Assembly (NCBI GenBank): GCA_003132405.1
Contig: PKXQ01000150.1
Coordinates: 1 to 42,581, forward strand
Length of the DNA stretch: 42,581 bases
Origin: Acidobacteriaceae bacterium
GTDB taxonomy: Bacteria; Acidobacteriota; Terriglobia; Terriglobales; Acidobacteriaceae
Reading direction: 5' to 3'
The notes under the pieces are model-generated. The model saw nothing but the letters and a program-made list of their open reading frames with translations. It ran no database searches and was not told the origin of the DNA. The translations under genes and the position numbers were made by a program. This document shows, one piece after another, positions 1-8,177 of this stretch (positions within the stretch are counted from its first letter, which is position 1; the number at the start of each line of letters is the position of its first letter).

Positions 1-45
1 TGTTGTCAAGGGATATTTACCCGCCCAAAGTGGGGACAGTTGAGC

Positions 46-98
46 TAAGTCCTTATTCCGGAATACTTTACATATAAGTCCTTATTTTTAAATACTTT
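46..98. repeat. Two-copy 24-bp direct repeat with palindromic cores
   Basis: Two 24-bp copies at 46-69 and 75-98 (period 29) share TAAGTCCTTATT at the left and AATACTTT at the right and differ only in the 4-bp centre. The centre of copy 1 is a perfect 12-bp palindrome, TATTCCGGAATA (54-65). The centre of copy 2 is the near-palindrome TATTTTTAAATA (83-94). The pair sits directly upstream of dinB, so an operator is possible. A dispersed intergenic repeat is the main alternative. Confidence 0.7.
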
Positions 99-108
99 GC
101 GAAAAACA

Positions 109-122
109 GGGGGGGAGGGGGG
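109..122 (+). other. G-run (7 G, A, 6 G), possible G-quadruplex former
   Basis: Seven G, one A and six G follow the direct repeat directly and lie about 70 bp before the chosen dinB start. The run can supply four GGG tracts on the plus strand, so a compact quadruplex is possible. It may simply be the tail of the same repeat element. The open frame of dinB runs through it, but the encoded Gly-rich stretch is not part of the polymerase family. Confidence 0.5.
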
Positions 123-192
123 TACCTCGACTCGGAAGCGGGAGCCAAAGGGGTTCTCGCGGTACACTTTCAGCAAGACATTCCGAACCCCG

Positions 193-1476
193 ATGAGCAC
201 CTCGCCCCGCACCATCTTTCACGTCGACATGGACGCCTTCTTCGTCTCCGTCGAAGAATTGTTCGATCCGTCGCTGAAAGGCAAGCCAGTAGTGGTCGGC
301 GGACAGCGCGATGAGCGCGGAGTCGTCTCCGCCGCATCCTACGCAGCGCGCAAGTTTGGCGTGCACTCCGCCATGCCGCTGCGCACCGCCGCGAAACTCT
401 GTCCGCAAGCGATTTTTGTCAACGGCCATCCCGAGCGCTATCGTGAATACTCCGCCAAGGTGCACGAAGTTCTCGGCCACTTCTCTCCGCTCGTAGAGAT
501 GGCCTCGGTCGACGAAGCCTATCTCGACATGACCGGAACCGAGCGCCTCCACGGCCGCCCACTGCATTCCGCGCACCGTTTGCATGACGCGATGAAGTCC
601 GCGACAAAATTAAATTGCTCCATCGGAATCGGTAGCTCGCGACTGATTGCGAAAGTTTCCTCCGCCAAAGCCAAGCCAAACGGAGTGCTCTGGGTGCTAC
701 CCGGCCAGGAGGCAGAATTTCTGGCGCCGCTCGCCGTAGGCGACATCCCAGGAGTCGGCAAGGTAATGGAGCAGAAGCTGTACGCCATCGGCATTCAAAA
801 AGTTGGCGACCTGGCGCGTCTCGAAAATCGCGATCTAGAAAATCGTTTCGGAAAATGGGGCCTGGCGCTGGCTGGAAAATCGCGTGGCGAAGATGCGGGC
901 GGATGGTTCGATAACGAAGTCGGCGAAAACGTCCATCCCAAATCGATCAGCCACGAGCACACCTTCGACGAGGATACGGGCGACGCAGAGCGGCTCCAGT
1001 CTACGCTGATGCGCCTCAGCGAAATGGTGGCGCGGCGGCTGCGCGAAGGCGGATACTTCGCGCGCACCATCCAGCTCAAATTGCGCTACAAGGATTTCAC
1101 CACCGTCACACGCGCGCATTCGCTCGACGAACCGACCCAGATGGATCACCAGATCTTCGACCAGGCGCGGCGCCTGTTCTTCGCCAACTGGAAGCCAGGC
1201 GCCGCAGTGCGATTGTTAGGAGTGCAAGCCACGAATTTCGAATCGCATCCCGCTCAACTCGATCTCCTGGAACCGTCCCGCGACGAGCGCTGGCAGAAAG
1301 CATTAGCTGCCGCCGATCATCTGCGCGACAAATTCGGAGAATCAGCAATCGGTTTAGCCAGAGGAATGAAAGGCGGCTTCCGCGAACGCGTGCACGAAAA
1401 TCCGGCTGCGCTGCCGGGAAAGAGTAGTCAAAAGAAAAGTGCCAAAGGCGAGGGTTCCGCTCTTGCTGAAGACTGA
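193..1476 (+). CDS. dinB: DNA polymerase IV (Y-family translesion polymerase)
   Basis: Error-prone Y-family polymerase that copies past damaged bases. The product has 427 residues. Near the N-terminus HVDMDAFF supplies the first metal-binding Asp (D12), and SVDEAYLD supplies the catalytic D107/E108 pair. The helix-hairpin-helix region (GVGKVMEQKL) and the little-finger domain follow. QLDLL near residue 345 resembles a beta-clamp binding motif. The frame is open upstream to 97, but I chose the ATG at 193 because family homology begins there and the upstream part reads through a G-run. The lysine-rich tail after about residue 400 is low complexity. It is convergent with the ABC ATPase gene, with only 25 bp between the two stops. 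The palindromic repeats upstream could be a damage-response operator, but no classical LexA box was recognised. Confidence 0.95.
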   Translation: MSTSPRTIFHVDMDAFFVSVEELFDPSLKGKPVVVGGQRDERGVVSAASYAARKFGVHSAMPLRTAAKLCPQAIFVNGHPERYREYSAKVHEVLGHFSPLVEMASVDEAYLDMTGTERLHGRPLHSAHRLHDAMKSATKLNCSIGIGSSRLIAKVSSAKAKPNGVLWVLPGQEAEFLAPLAVGDIPGVGKVMEQKLYAIGIQKVGDLARLENRDLENRFGKWGLALAGKSRGEDAGGWFDNEVGENVHPKSISHEHTFDEDTGDAERLQSTLMRLSEMVARRLREGGYFARTIQLKLRYKDFTTVTRAHSLDEPTQMDHQIFDQARRLFFANWKPGAAVRLLGVQATNFESHPAQLDLLEPSRDERWQKALAAADHLRDKFGESAIGLARGMKGGFRERVHENPAALPGKSSQKKSAKGEGSALAED

Positions 1477-1499
1477 CAACTGAGACCTGATAGCTGCCC
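1472..1499 (+). repeat. Heptamer array over the dinB stop codon
   Basis: Four consecutive 7-bp units, ACTGACA, ACTGAGA, CCTGATA and GCTGCCC, start inside the last sense codon of dinB and fill the gap to the convergent gene. The stop TGA lies in the first unit. The last unit is degenerate. Confidence 0.5.
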
Positions 1500-1501
1500 T
1501 T

Positions 1502-2347
1502 CTACGAAATATATTCCCGAATATACTCGTCGCGCGATGTGGCCAACAGATGAGCGTCCCCATCAAAAATAACTTTGCCGTCGCACAGAATCAGAAAACT
1601 CGTTGCCACTTCGCAGTACTGACCCTTGGGCAGAGCAACCATCTGATTCGTTGTCTTATCGAACTGATGTGTTGCCATGGTGAAAGCGTCCTGCAAACGG
1701 TGAGTTACCAGAAGCGCGCTGGTTTTATAAACGTCGCGCTGCTTCATAATCAATTCGACAATCGTGTTTGAAGTCACAGGATCGAGCCCGCCGGTAGGCG
1801 AGTCGTAGAGCAGCACTTCGGGCTGGGTAATAATGGCGCGAGCGATCGCCACGCGCCGGCGCATGCCGCCTGAGAGTTCGGATGGGAACATGTCATAGGT
1901 TCGCTCCAGTTCCACGAAGTGCAAGACCTCACGCACGCGCCGCTCGATTTCCTCAGGCGGAATCTTCTCCTCCATCAAACGGAACGCGACATTTTCATAG
2001 ACCTTCAGCGAATCGAAGAGCGCGCTTTCCTGAAACACGATGCCGACGCGCCGTCGCAGTTGGAACAGTTCCTGCTCCGACATGCGCGTGACTTCCTCGC
2101 CCATCACGAAAATGCGGCCGCTATCGGGCCGTAGCAGGCCGATGGCGAGCTTTAGCATAGTGCTCTTGCCCGACCCGGCCACGCCAAACACCGCCTTGGT
2201 TTCGCCGTGCTGCAACCGAAAAGAAATTCCATCAAGCACAACTTTTTCATCAAACGCAATCGCGACATTCTCGAACTCGATGGCGCAGTCAGACAGAGTC
2301 AGCACCGAGGCAGCCGGATTTTCGATGGGAAGGGTAGGAGCCGGCAT
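1502..2347 (-). CDS. ABC transporter ATP-binding protein, MlaF-like
   Basis: ATPase subunit of a phospholipid/retrograde-trafficking (Mla/Mce-type) ABC transporter, 281 residues, cytoplasmic face of the inner membrane. Visible motifs are Walker A GVAGSGKST (about residues 55-63), a Q-loop (VFQES), the ABC signature LSGGMRRR, Walker B followed by a D-loop (LLYDSPTGGLDP) and the H-loop (LVTHR). The residue after the Walker B Asp, normally the catalytic Glu, is Ser here. An insertion of about 25 residues follows the H-loop (around HQFDKTTNQMVALPKGQY). The gene starts 3 bp after the permease stop, so the two are co-transcribed. No MlaD/MCE substrate-binding gene is adjacent, so the periplasmic partner must be encoded elsewhere. 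Confidence 0.88.
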   Translation of the reverse strand: MPAPTLPIENPAASVLTLSDCAIEFENVAIAFDEKVVLDGISFRLQHGETKAVFGVAGSGKSTMLKLAIGLLRPDSGRIFVMGEEVTRMSEQELFQLRRRVGIVFQESALFDSLKVYENVAFRLMEEKIPPEEIERRVREVLHFVELERTYDMFPSELSGGMRRRVAIARAIITQPEVLLYDSPTGGLDPVTSNTIVELIMKQRDVYKTSALLVTHRLQDAFTMATHQFDKTTNQMVALPKGQYCEVATSFLILCDGKVIFDGDAHLLATSRDEYIREYIS

Positions 2348-2350
2348 CGT

Positions 2351-3145
2351 TTATCTGTAGCCGAAAAATGCAAAGATCAATTTGGTTACGAAGAAATCCA
2401 CCACCAAAATCAGCACCGAAGACGCGACTACGGCCTGCGTCGTCGAACGGCCCACTCCCTGCGTGCCGCCCCGCGTCGACATACCGTAATAGCACCCAAC
2501 CGTCGAGATGATGAATCCAAACAGCACTGGCTTGATCAGCCCAGTGAACACATCGCGGAAGACCAGAATCTGCCAAACCGAAGTCCAGTACTGCTGCGTG
2601 TCGACTCCGAAGATCAGATGCGCGACGCCGTAGCCGCCGATCAATCCGAGCAAGTCGGCAATGATGGTCAAGAAAAACAGCATGAAGGCCGTAGCGCCCA
2701 CGCGCGGCGTAATCAACTTTTTCGTAGGATCGGTGCCCAAGGCACGCATGGCATCGATCTGCTCAGTCACAATCATCGAGCCAAGTTCGCTAGCCATGCC
2801 CGAAGCATTTCGCCCCGCGACCATCAGCCCGGTGATCAACGGCCCAAGTTCGGTGACCATGCCGAGCGAAACCAGTTGGCCGATGAGAGAAACTCCCCCG
2901 AACCGCTGCAACGTGCTGGCCGAGTTCAGCGCCAGCAGTGCGCCAACGGAGAGTCCTGTGAGTACTACGATGGGAAGGGAACCGACGCCGATCAGGTCGG
3001 CCTGCTGCACCATGTCGGCCATGTAGAGCGGCCGCCTGAAAAAATTCGCTACCGATTGCGCCGATAGAACGGTGTAATTCTGAACCGCCAGCGCAAAATC
3101 TTTGGCGACTTCAATCGGCGAGATCAGTTCGAATTCGAGCGCCAT
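2351..3145 (-). CDS. MlaE-family lipid transport permease
   Basis: Integral inner-membrane permease of an Mla/Mce-type lipid transporter, 264 residues, usual length for the family. It carries the MlaE core: an N-terminal helix (FFRRPLYMADMVQQADLIG), several hydrophobic segments, the conserved stretch ELGPLITGLMVAGRNASGMASELG and the C-terminal GCYYGMSTRGGTQGVG motif. It is the first gene of a two-gene minus-strand operon with the ATPase downstream. The preceding 170 bp hold an octamer hairpin element that separates it from the response regulator gene. Confidence 0.93.
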   Translation of the reverse strand: MALEFELISPIEVAKDFALAVQNYTVLSAQSVANFFRRPLYMADMVQQADLIGVGSLPIVVLTGLSVGALLALNSASTLQRFGGVSLIGQLVSLGMVTELGPLITGLMVAGRNASGMASELGSMIVTEQIDAMRALGTDPTKKLITPRVGATAFMLFFLTIIADLLGLIGGYGVAHLIFGVDTQQYWTSVWQILVFRDVFTGLIKPVLFGFIISTVGCYYGMSTRGGTQGVGRSTTQAVVASSVLILVVDFFVTKLIFAFFGYR

Positions 3146-3210
3146 GTCTGGTAAAAAAATGCCTGGTCACCGAAACTTCCAGTCAGGAAACTATAGCAGA
3201 GAGGGAAATC

Positions 3211-3312
3211 ATCGGGCGATCTGGTACTCGGGCCATCGGGTGGTGATCTAACAAACTCCCACACCAGGTGCTTTTCAGATCGCCCGATGACGCAATGACC
3301 GGATTGCCCGAC
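3211..3312. repeat. Phased octamer inverted-repeat element A
   Basis: Left arm on the plus strand: 8-bp units at 3211, 3219, 3227 and 3235 (ATCGGGCG, ATCTGGTA, CTCGGGCC, ATCGGGTG). Right arm read on the minus strand: units ending at 3312, 3304, 3296 and 3288 (GTCGGGCA, ATCCGGTC, ATTGCGTC, ATCGGGCG). The outer parts form a perfect 15-bp inverted repeat (3209-3223 with 3276-3290). The right arm begins 2 bp after the response regulator stop codon. It could act as a hairpin or processing site between two minus-strand operons. A second element with the same design lies at 27534-27632. Confidence 0.7.
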
Positions 3313-3314
3313 CG

Positions 3315-4766
3315 CTATTCCCGGTTCTTTTTCTTGATCTCAATCGCCAGCCGCTTAATCTTCTGATTGAGCGTCGAGAGTGGAACGTGAAATCGTTCCG
3401 CCGCCTCGGTCTGGTTCCATCCGCATTTCTCCAGCATATCGACGATGATCCGCCGTTCACAGTCTTCCATGATGCTGAACAATGTGGCGCCCGGACTGGC
3501 GTCCAGCGTCGGAACTATGCTGCCCCGGCCCACAATATGGTCGGGCAGCAGGTCCGGCCCAATGTCGCTATCAGACGACAGCACCACCGCGCGTTCAATC
3601 GTATTCTCCAGTTCGCGGACATTCCCCGGCCACGCGTAACTCACCAGCGGCCGCAAGGCCTCAGTAGTGATGCGGCGCGCGGGGCGGTCGTTTTCCTCGG
3701 AATACCTGTGCAGGAAATGCTGCACCAGCAGCGGAATATCTTCGCGGCGCTGCCGTAGCGGCGGCAGATCGATGCTGATCACGTTGAGCCGGTAGAAAAG
3801 ATCTTCGCGAAACTTTCCTTCCCGTACCATTTGCCGCAGATCAACGTTGGTCGCGGCAATAATGCGCACGTCCGCTTGAATTTCTTGTACGCCGCCCAGA
3901 TGCATGAACTTGCGATCCTGCAACACGCGCAGAATCTTGGCCTGAGTGTCCATGCTCATGGTGCCGATCTCATCCAGAAATAGCGTTCCGCGGTCGGCAA
4001 CCTCGAAGAGTCCTTTCTTCGAAGCGATCGCGCTGGTGAACGCGCCCTTCACATGTCCGAACAAAGTGGATTCCAGCAAGTCGGGTGGCGTCGACCCTGA
4101 GTTCACCGGCACAAATGACCGATCGCGCCGCGTCGAATTCAAATGAATCGCCTTGGCGATCAGTTCCTTGCCCGTCCCGCTCTCGCCCTGCAGAAGCACT
4201 GTCGATCGGCTGGGCGCCACTTGCGCGACCAAATCAAAAATCTTCAGCATGGGCTCGCTCTTGCCCACAATGTTCTCGAAGTTGTAGCGCTGCTTGAGCG
4301 CGCGCTTCAGTTGAATGTTTTCTTCTTCCGCTTTCTGGCGCGCGACGGCGGCTCGCACGTCGGCCAGCAGTTTTTCGTTGTCCCACGGCTTCTGTATAAA
4401 GTTAGTCGCGCCCGATTGCATGGCGCGGACCGCATTCTCTACCGTCCCATATGCGGTGATCATGATCACCGCCTGTTGCGGGTGCAGCAACCGAATCTCC
4501 GACAGCACATCCATCCCATGCTTGTCCGGCAGCGCCAGGTCGAGCAACACTACATCAAAGGCCCGCTCTCCCATCTGCGCCAGCCCTTCGCGGCCTGTGC
4601 TTGCAACCGCGACGGTATAGCCCTCTAGTTGCAGCAGGGTCTCCAGCGATTCGCGGATTTCCGCTTCATCGTCGACGATAAGAATTCGACCGGTGCTCTG
4701 CGGCGTGCGCTCGGGGATGCCTCGGCGCGTAATCGGCGTGACTTCAGATACTGCTACTTCAGACAT
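3315..4766 (-). CDS. Sigma-54-type response regulator (NtrC family)
   Basis: Two-component response regulator and AAA+ transcription activator, 483 residues. The receiver domain (about 27-140) has acidic residues DDE at 32-34, phosphoacceptor D76, T104 and K126. The AAA+ domain (about 165-400) has Walker A GESGTGK (194-200) and Walker B LFLDE (D265/E266). A Fis-type helix-turn-helix (NQTEAAERFHVPLSTLNQKIKR) closes the protein. The loop that contacts sigma-54 reads GAFTSA (241-246) instead of the usual GAFTGA. Its start overlaps the end of the sensor kinase gene by 8 bp, so the pair is translationally coupled and forms a cognate system. The target genes cannot be told from this window. Confidence 0.93.
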   Translation of the reverse strand: MSEVAVSEVTPITRRGIPERTPQSTGRILIVDDEAEIRESLETLLQLEGYTVAVASTGREGLAQMGERAFDVVLLDLALPDKHGMDVLSEIRLLHPQQAVIMITAYGTVENAVRAMQSGATNFIQKPWDNEKLLADVRAAVARQKAEEENIQLKRALKQRYNFENIVGKSEPMLKIFDLVAQVAPSRSTVLLQGESGTGKELIAKAIHLNSTRRDRSFVPVNSGSTPPDLLESTLFGHVKGAFTSAIASKKGLFEVADRGTLFLDEIGTMSMDTQAKILRVLQDRKFMHLGGVQEIQADVRIIAATNVDLRQMVREGKFREDLFYRLNVISIDLPPLRQRREDIPLLVQHFLHRYSEENDRPARRITTEALRPLVSYAWPGNVRELENTIERAVVLSSDSDIGPDLLPDHIVGRGSIVPTLDASPGATLFSIMEDCERRIIVDMLEKCGWNQTEAAERFHVPLSTLNQKIKRLAIEIKKKNRE

Positions 4767-7623
4767 GGACTGCCTTCCTTGTCGAGATCAACGGAAAATC
4801 CAGGGTGAAGGTCGTGCCTTCACCTTGGCGGCTCTCCACGCGAATATTACCCGCGTGTTCCTGGATGATGCCGTAGGTGACCGAAAGCCCAAGCCCAGTG
4901 CCGCGATTCTGGCCTTCGGCGGGACTGATCTTGGTCGTAAAAAATGGATCGTAGATGCGGTGAATATTTTCCTGCGCAATGCCCGAGCCAGTGTCAGAGA
5001 CGCGCACGCTCACGAATTCGCCATTCAGCGTCGCCACATTCAGCACTCCGCCTCCGCTCATTGCGTCTTTCGCATTCAAAAATAAATTCAGAAATACCTG
5101 CTGTAACCTCCCCGCGTTGCCCTGAATCAATGGGAGGTTCTCGTAAAGCTCTGCTTGCACCTGTATCTGCGCCACTTTGAATTGGTGCTCGAGCAACGCC
5201 AGCGTATCGCCGATGACCTTGTTGAGATTCACTTCCGTCAGTTCCGTGCCCGTAGTGCGCGAAAAATTTAAAAGATTGTTGACGATCTCTGACGCGCGGA
5301 AGGTTTGCTTCGTGATCTTGTCGAGCATGCTCGCCTTCTGCGGATCACTCTGTAACTGTTTCGCCAGCATTTGCGTGTAGGAAGAAATGACCGCCAGCGG
5401 CGTGTTCACTTCGTGCGCCACGCCCGCCGCCAGCAGACCGATCGAAGAGAGCTTGTCGGCCTGCGTCAGCTGCACTTCGAGCTCAATCCTCTCCGTGATG
5501 TCGTCCATGATCACCAGTCGCCCCACGACAGTGAACGTACGCGTGACCAGCGGCGCCATTGCCACATTCACCACGCGCGATTCGCCGGTAGGAGTTATCA
5601 GGCGAAACTTATAAAGATTGTGGATGCCAGGATTCTGCCTCACGCGGTAGAACTCTTCGACAAACGAAGCGGGAAAAACCTCGTTCAGCGACCGCCCGAC
5701 GACCTGCCAGCGCGGCTGCGCATACATCACTTCCATCTGCGAATTCCACGATTCAATACGGTCTTGCAGATCAACTGCCATCACGCCAACGTTGATCGAT
5801 TCAACAATATTTTCGTTGAAATCCTTGAGCCGCTCATACTCGCTGACCTTCTGCTCGAGCGACGCATACAGCCGCCCATTCTGAATCGCAATGCCGATAT
5901 ATCCGGCCAGCGCTTGCAGCAACTCCACATCTTCGCTGGAGAGAAAATCGCCCTGCATCGTCTTGCCCAGTCCAAGAAAAGCAATCGTCTTTTGCCGCGC
6001 ATAGCAGGGAATGTAATAGTTCAGATCCAGCCGCGCGATCGCTTCCTGCGCCGCGGCATTCTCGCGCGGCAACTGGTGCGTGTTCTCAAAGAAAATATGC
6101 CCGGCCGCATCTTCGATTCGCGGCTTCGCTAAAAATGACAGATCAAGCCCGGTGACGTGCGCAATCCCAAACGACTTCGTCAATTCAAAGCGCGAAGAAT
6201 CGCTGTTGCCTAGGAAAATCGCAATGCGATCGACCGCCAGCGTGCGTGCCACGCGATCGACCAGAGACGAAAGCATCTTGTCGAGATCCGTCTCCGAACT
6301 CAGTTCACGTCCAAACTCGATCAATGTGCGGCGGTAATCGTAGCCCGTACGGAAGAAATACTGATCGAGCTTTTCCTGAATCCATTTCCGCACCGGATCA
6401 AAGAGCAGCGCAGTGACGACAATGGCCACCATCAGCCCGTAAGGTCCAGAACTCGGAACGCGTGTGTGCACCAGTTCGGCGATTGCGGCCACGCCCGCGA
6501 AGTACATCGCCACGATGGCCGCTGCTGCCAGCGTATACGCCATGCCGCGCTTGAAGATCAGATCCACATCCATCAGCCGGTATCGGAAGATGGCGTAGCC
6601 AAAAGTTAGCGGCAACAATCCGAGCGATAGCACCGACACCTTCATGGTGAGCGAAGGCATCACTCCCAACAGATACGGCAGAACGTAAAACAGCGTGAAC
6701 GGCGTGATCGCGAGAATCGTTCCGCGCGTAATCCACTTCAGTTGCTGGCGCAGAATCGGAGTCGTGGCATGCTGGTAGTTATTCCAGAGAACCGCTGCCG
6801 CCGAGAAAAAGAAAATCGTCAGGTAAGCCCAATGCGCGCGATCCAGATTGAAACGAAGGGAAGCGCTCGCCTTTAAGTACTCCAGCACCAAGACCTGGAT
6901 TGCGAGCAGCGCCAATCCCGGCAGGTAGAGTGACGGAATCGACCAGCGATGTTTGCCAACAAACTCTCGCCGCTCCGGGAAAGTCAATACGAAGTGCAGG
7001 AATAGCGCTGGCTGCAAGAGCCATGCAACCTCATTCGCCCAGAACACAGCCCAGTCGAAGCCATTGAATTTGCCGGTGTAATGCAGCGAATAAAAAATGA
7101 ATGATACCAGACAGAAAATGTAAAAGTGCGTCGACCCGACTGCGGTCCAGCGCCGCATCAGCACATATAGCCCTATGCTCAGATAAATCAGCGCGATCAG
7201 CCGCAGCCAATCGTTCATCGACCGCTCGGCCGGAACCAGCACCACTTCCACATCCAGTGGTACCTCGCCTCGTATCAGCGAATAGGTGGCCTTCGACCAG
7301 ACGCCAGAATAATAGATCTGCCGCGTAGCCGCCGCCGCCGTATCCACCGCGCGCCCGTTGATGCTGACTAAAGCATCTCCGCGGCGCACCCCAGCGCGCT
7401 CGGCCGGCCCATTAGGCTCCAGACGATCGGCGACCAGCGAGCCGTTGCGCTCAATCCACCACGCTCCATCGTCCGGAACCACACTCTGGTGTTCGATTTT
7501 GTAGTTGAATCCGGCGAACAGTATGGCCGCTACTGTGAGGAGCGCCAAGAGGATGGCGGCAAACCGAGCCTCAAATTCGCGGTTCATGGGCTGGGGCGAC
7601 TGAGCGGCGGCAAGGCCAGACAT
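4759..7623 (-). CDS. Membrane sensor histidine kinase with PDZ, GAF and PAS domains
   Basis: Sensor kinase, about 954 residues from this ATG. Order: one transmembrane helix, a periplasmic PDZ-like domain (VADRLEPNGPAERAGVRRGD), about eight further transmembrane helices, a GAF domain, a PAS domain, a HisKA helix with phosphoacceptor His in VAHEVNTPL (near residue 737), and an HATPase domain with N box (NLFLNAKDAM), G1 (DTGSGI), F box (DPFFTTK) and G2 (GTGLGLS). It should phosphorylate the NtrC-type regulator whose gene overlaps its 3' end. A PDZ domain ahead of a multi-helix sensor suggests sensing of envelope peptides or envelope state, but that is inference. An in-frame GTG at 7659 gives a product 12 residues longer. 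Neither start has a clear Shine-Dalgarno sequence. Confidence 0.92.
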   Translation of the reverse strand: MSGLAAAQSPQPMNREFEARFAAILLALLTVAAILFAGFNYKIEHQSVVPDDGAWWIERNGSLVADRLEPNGPAERAGVRRGDALVSINGRAVDTAAAATRQIYYSGVWSKATYSLIRGEVPLDVEVVLVPAERSMNDWLRLIALIYLSIGLYVLMRRWTAVGSTHFYIFCLVSFIFYSLHYTGKFNGFDWAVFWANEVAWLLQPALFLHFVLTFPERREFVGKHRWSIPSLYLPGLALLAIQVLVLEYLKASASLRFNLDRAHWAYLTIFFFSAAAVLWNNYQHATTPILRQQLKWITRGTILAITPFTLFYVLPYLLGVMPSLTMKVSVLSLGLLPLTFGYAIFRYRLMDVDLIFKRGMAYTLAAAAIVAMYFAGVAAIAELVHTRVPSSGPYGLMVAIVVTALLFDPVRKWIQEKLDQYFFRTGYDYRRTLIEFGRELSSETDLDKMLSSLVDRVARTLAVDRIAIFLGNSDSSRFELTKSFGIAHVTGLDLSFLAKPRIEDAAGHIFFENTHQLPRENAAAQEAIARLDLNYYIPCYARQKTIAFLGLGKTMQGDFLSSEDVELLQALAGYIGIAIQNGRLYASLEQKVSEYERLKDFNENIVESINVGVMAVDLQDRIESWNSQMEVMYAQPRWQVVGRSLNEVFPASFVEEFYRVRQNPGIHNLYKFRLITPTGESRVVNVAMAPLVTRTFTVVGRLVIMDDITERIELEVQLTQADKLSSIGLLAAGVAHEVNTPLAVISSYTQMLAKQLQSDPQKASMLDKITKQTFRASEIVNNLLNFSRTTGTELTEVNLNKVIGDTLALLEHQFKVAQIQVQAELYENLPLIQGNAGRLQQVFLNLFLNAKDAMSGGGVLNVATLNGEFVSVRVSDTGSGIAQENIHRIYDPFFTTKISPAEGQNRGTGLGLSVTYGIIQEHAGNIRVESRQGEGTTFTLDFPLISTRKAVHV

Positions 7624-7934
7624 CCGACGCCGTTCAATTGTAAGCAACTTCACTGCCACTTCCCATCGCGTCGCGCAAGCCTAAGTCGATTGATTCGACC
7701 AACTTCCAGAATTATATCGATGCTTCAGGAGACTGGCTATGAAATATGGAAGATACATTCTGCTTTTCGGGATGTCATAGGTAGCGGTTTCCCTCGCTTT
7801 TAGGGCGGGAACTGGCTCACAGCTCCTATCGCGTTACCGCAACGGGGAAGAGGGTCTGGGAGATGGGTAAGCCTAGAGGATGACTAGAGGAGTTGTGAAT
7901 GGCGTCGTTCTGAAGTGCAGAGAGATGACGTGCC

Positions 7935-7992
7935 CAAACCCTTTATTTGGTTTGAGGGGTCCGAGCACCTTCCCCGATACCCGGACCCCTCA
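7935..7992. other. Tandem overlapping hairpins in spacer
   Basis: A 6-bp stem, CAAACC (7935-7940) with GGTTTG (7949-7954), is followed by a perfect 11-bp stem, TGAGGGGTCCG (7953-7963) with CGGACCCCTCA (7982-7992). The two stems share two bases and so compete for them. There is no U-run, so it is not a standard terminator. It could be a structured leader, a small RNA or a palindromic repeat. Confidence 0.45.
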
Positions 7993-8103
7993 CTTACCGT
8001 GTCCACCAAACTCGCCTAGCTTTGACCTGCCCGGGAGCGGTGAACAAATCCCGCAAGTGAGTGTGATCATGCGCCCGATCGTTGGAAACGTCCATAGAGG
8101 CAG

Positions 8104-8177
8104 TCTGAAGCCGTCTGAACTGATCTGAAGAAATTTACAGTCCCACGCTTGACAGCGCCAGCGCCGCAGAACAGAAT
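8104..8177 (+). promoter_or_regulatory. Promoter with three TCTGAA boxes at 10-bp spacing
   Basis: TCTGAA occurs at 8104, 8114 and 8124, exactly one helical turn apart. A -35 box TTGACA lies at 8149-8154 and a weak -10 CAGAAT at 8172-8177 (17-bp spacer). The boxes would be centred about 67 bp before the start point, a normal activator position. OmpR/PhoB winged helices bind direct repeats one turn apart, and the next gene encodes such a domain, so autoregulation is a reasonable guess. Confidence 0.5.

Noticed and set aside
97..192. N-terminal extension of dinB
   Set aside because: The frame is open, but it translates a G-run and low-complexity sequence with no polymerase homology. The ATG at 193 fits the family start.
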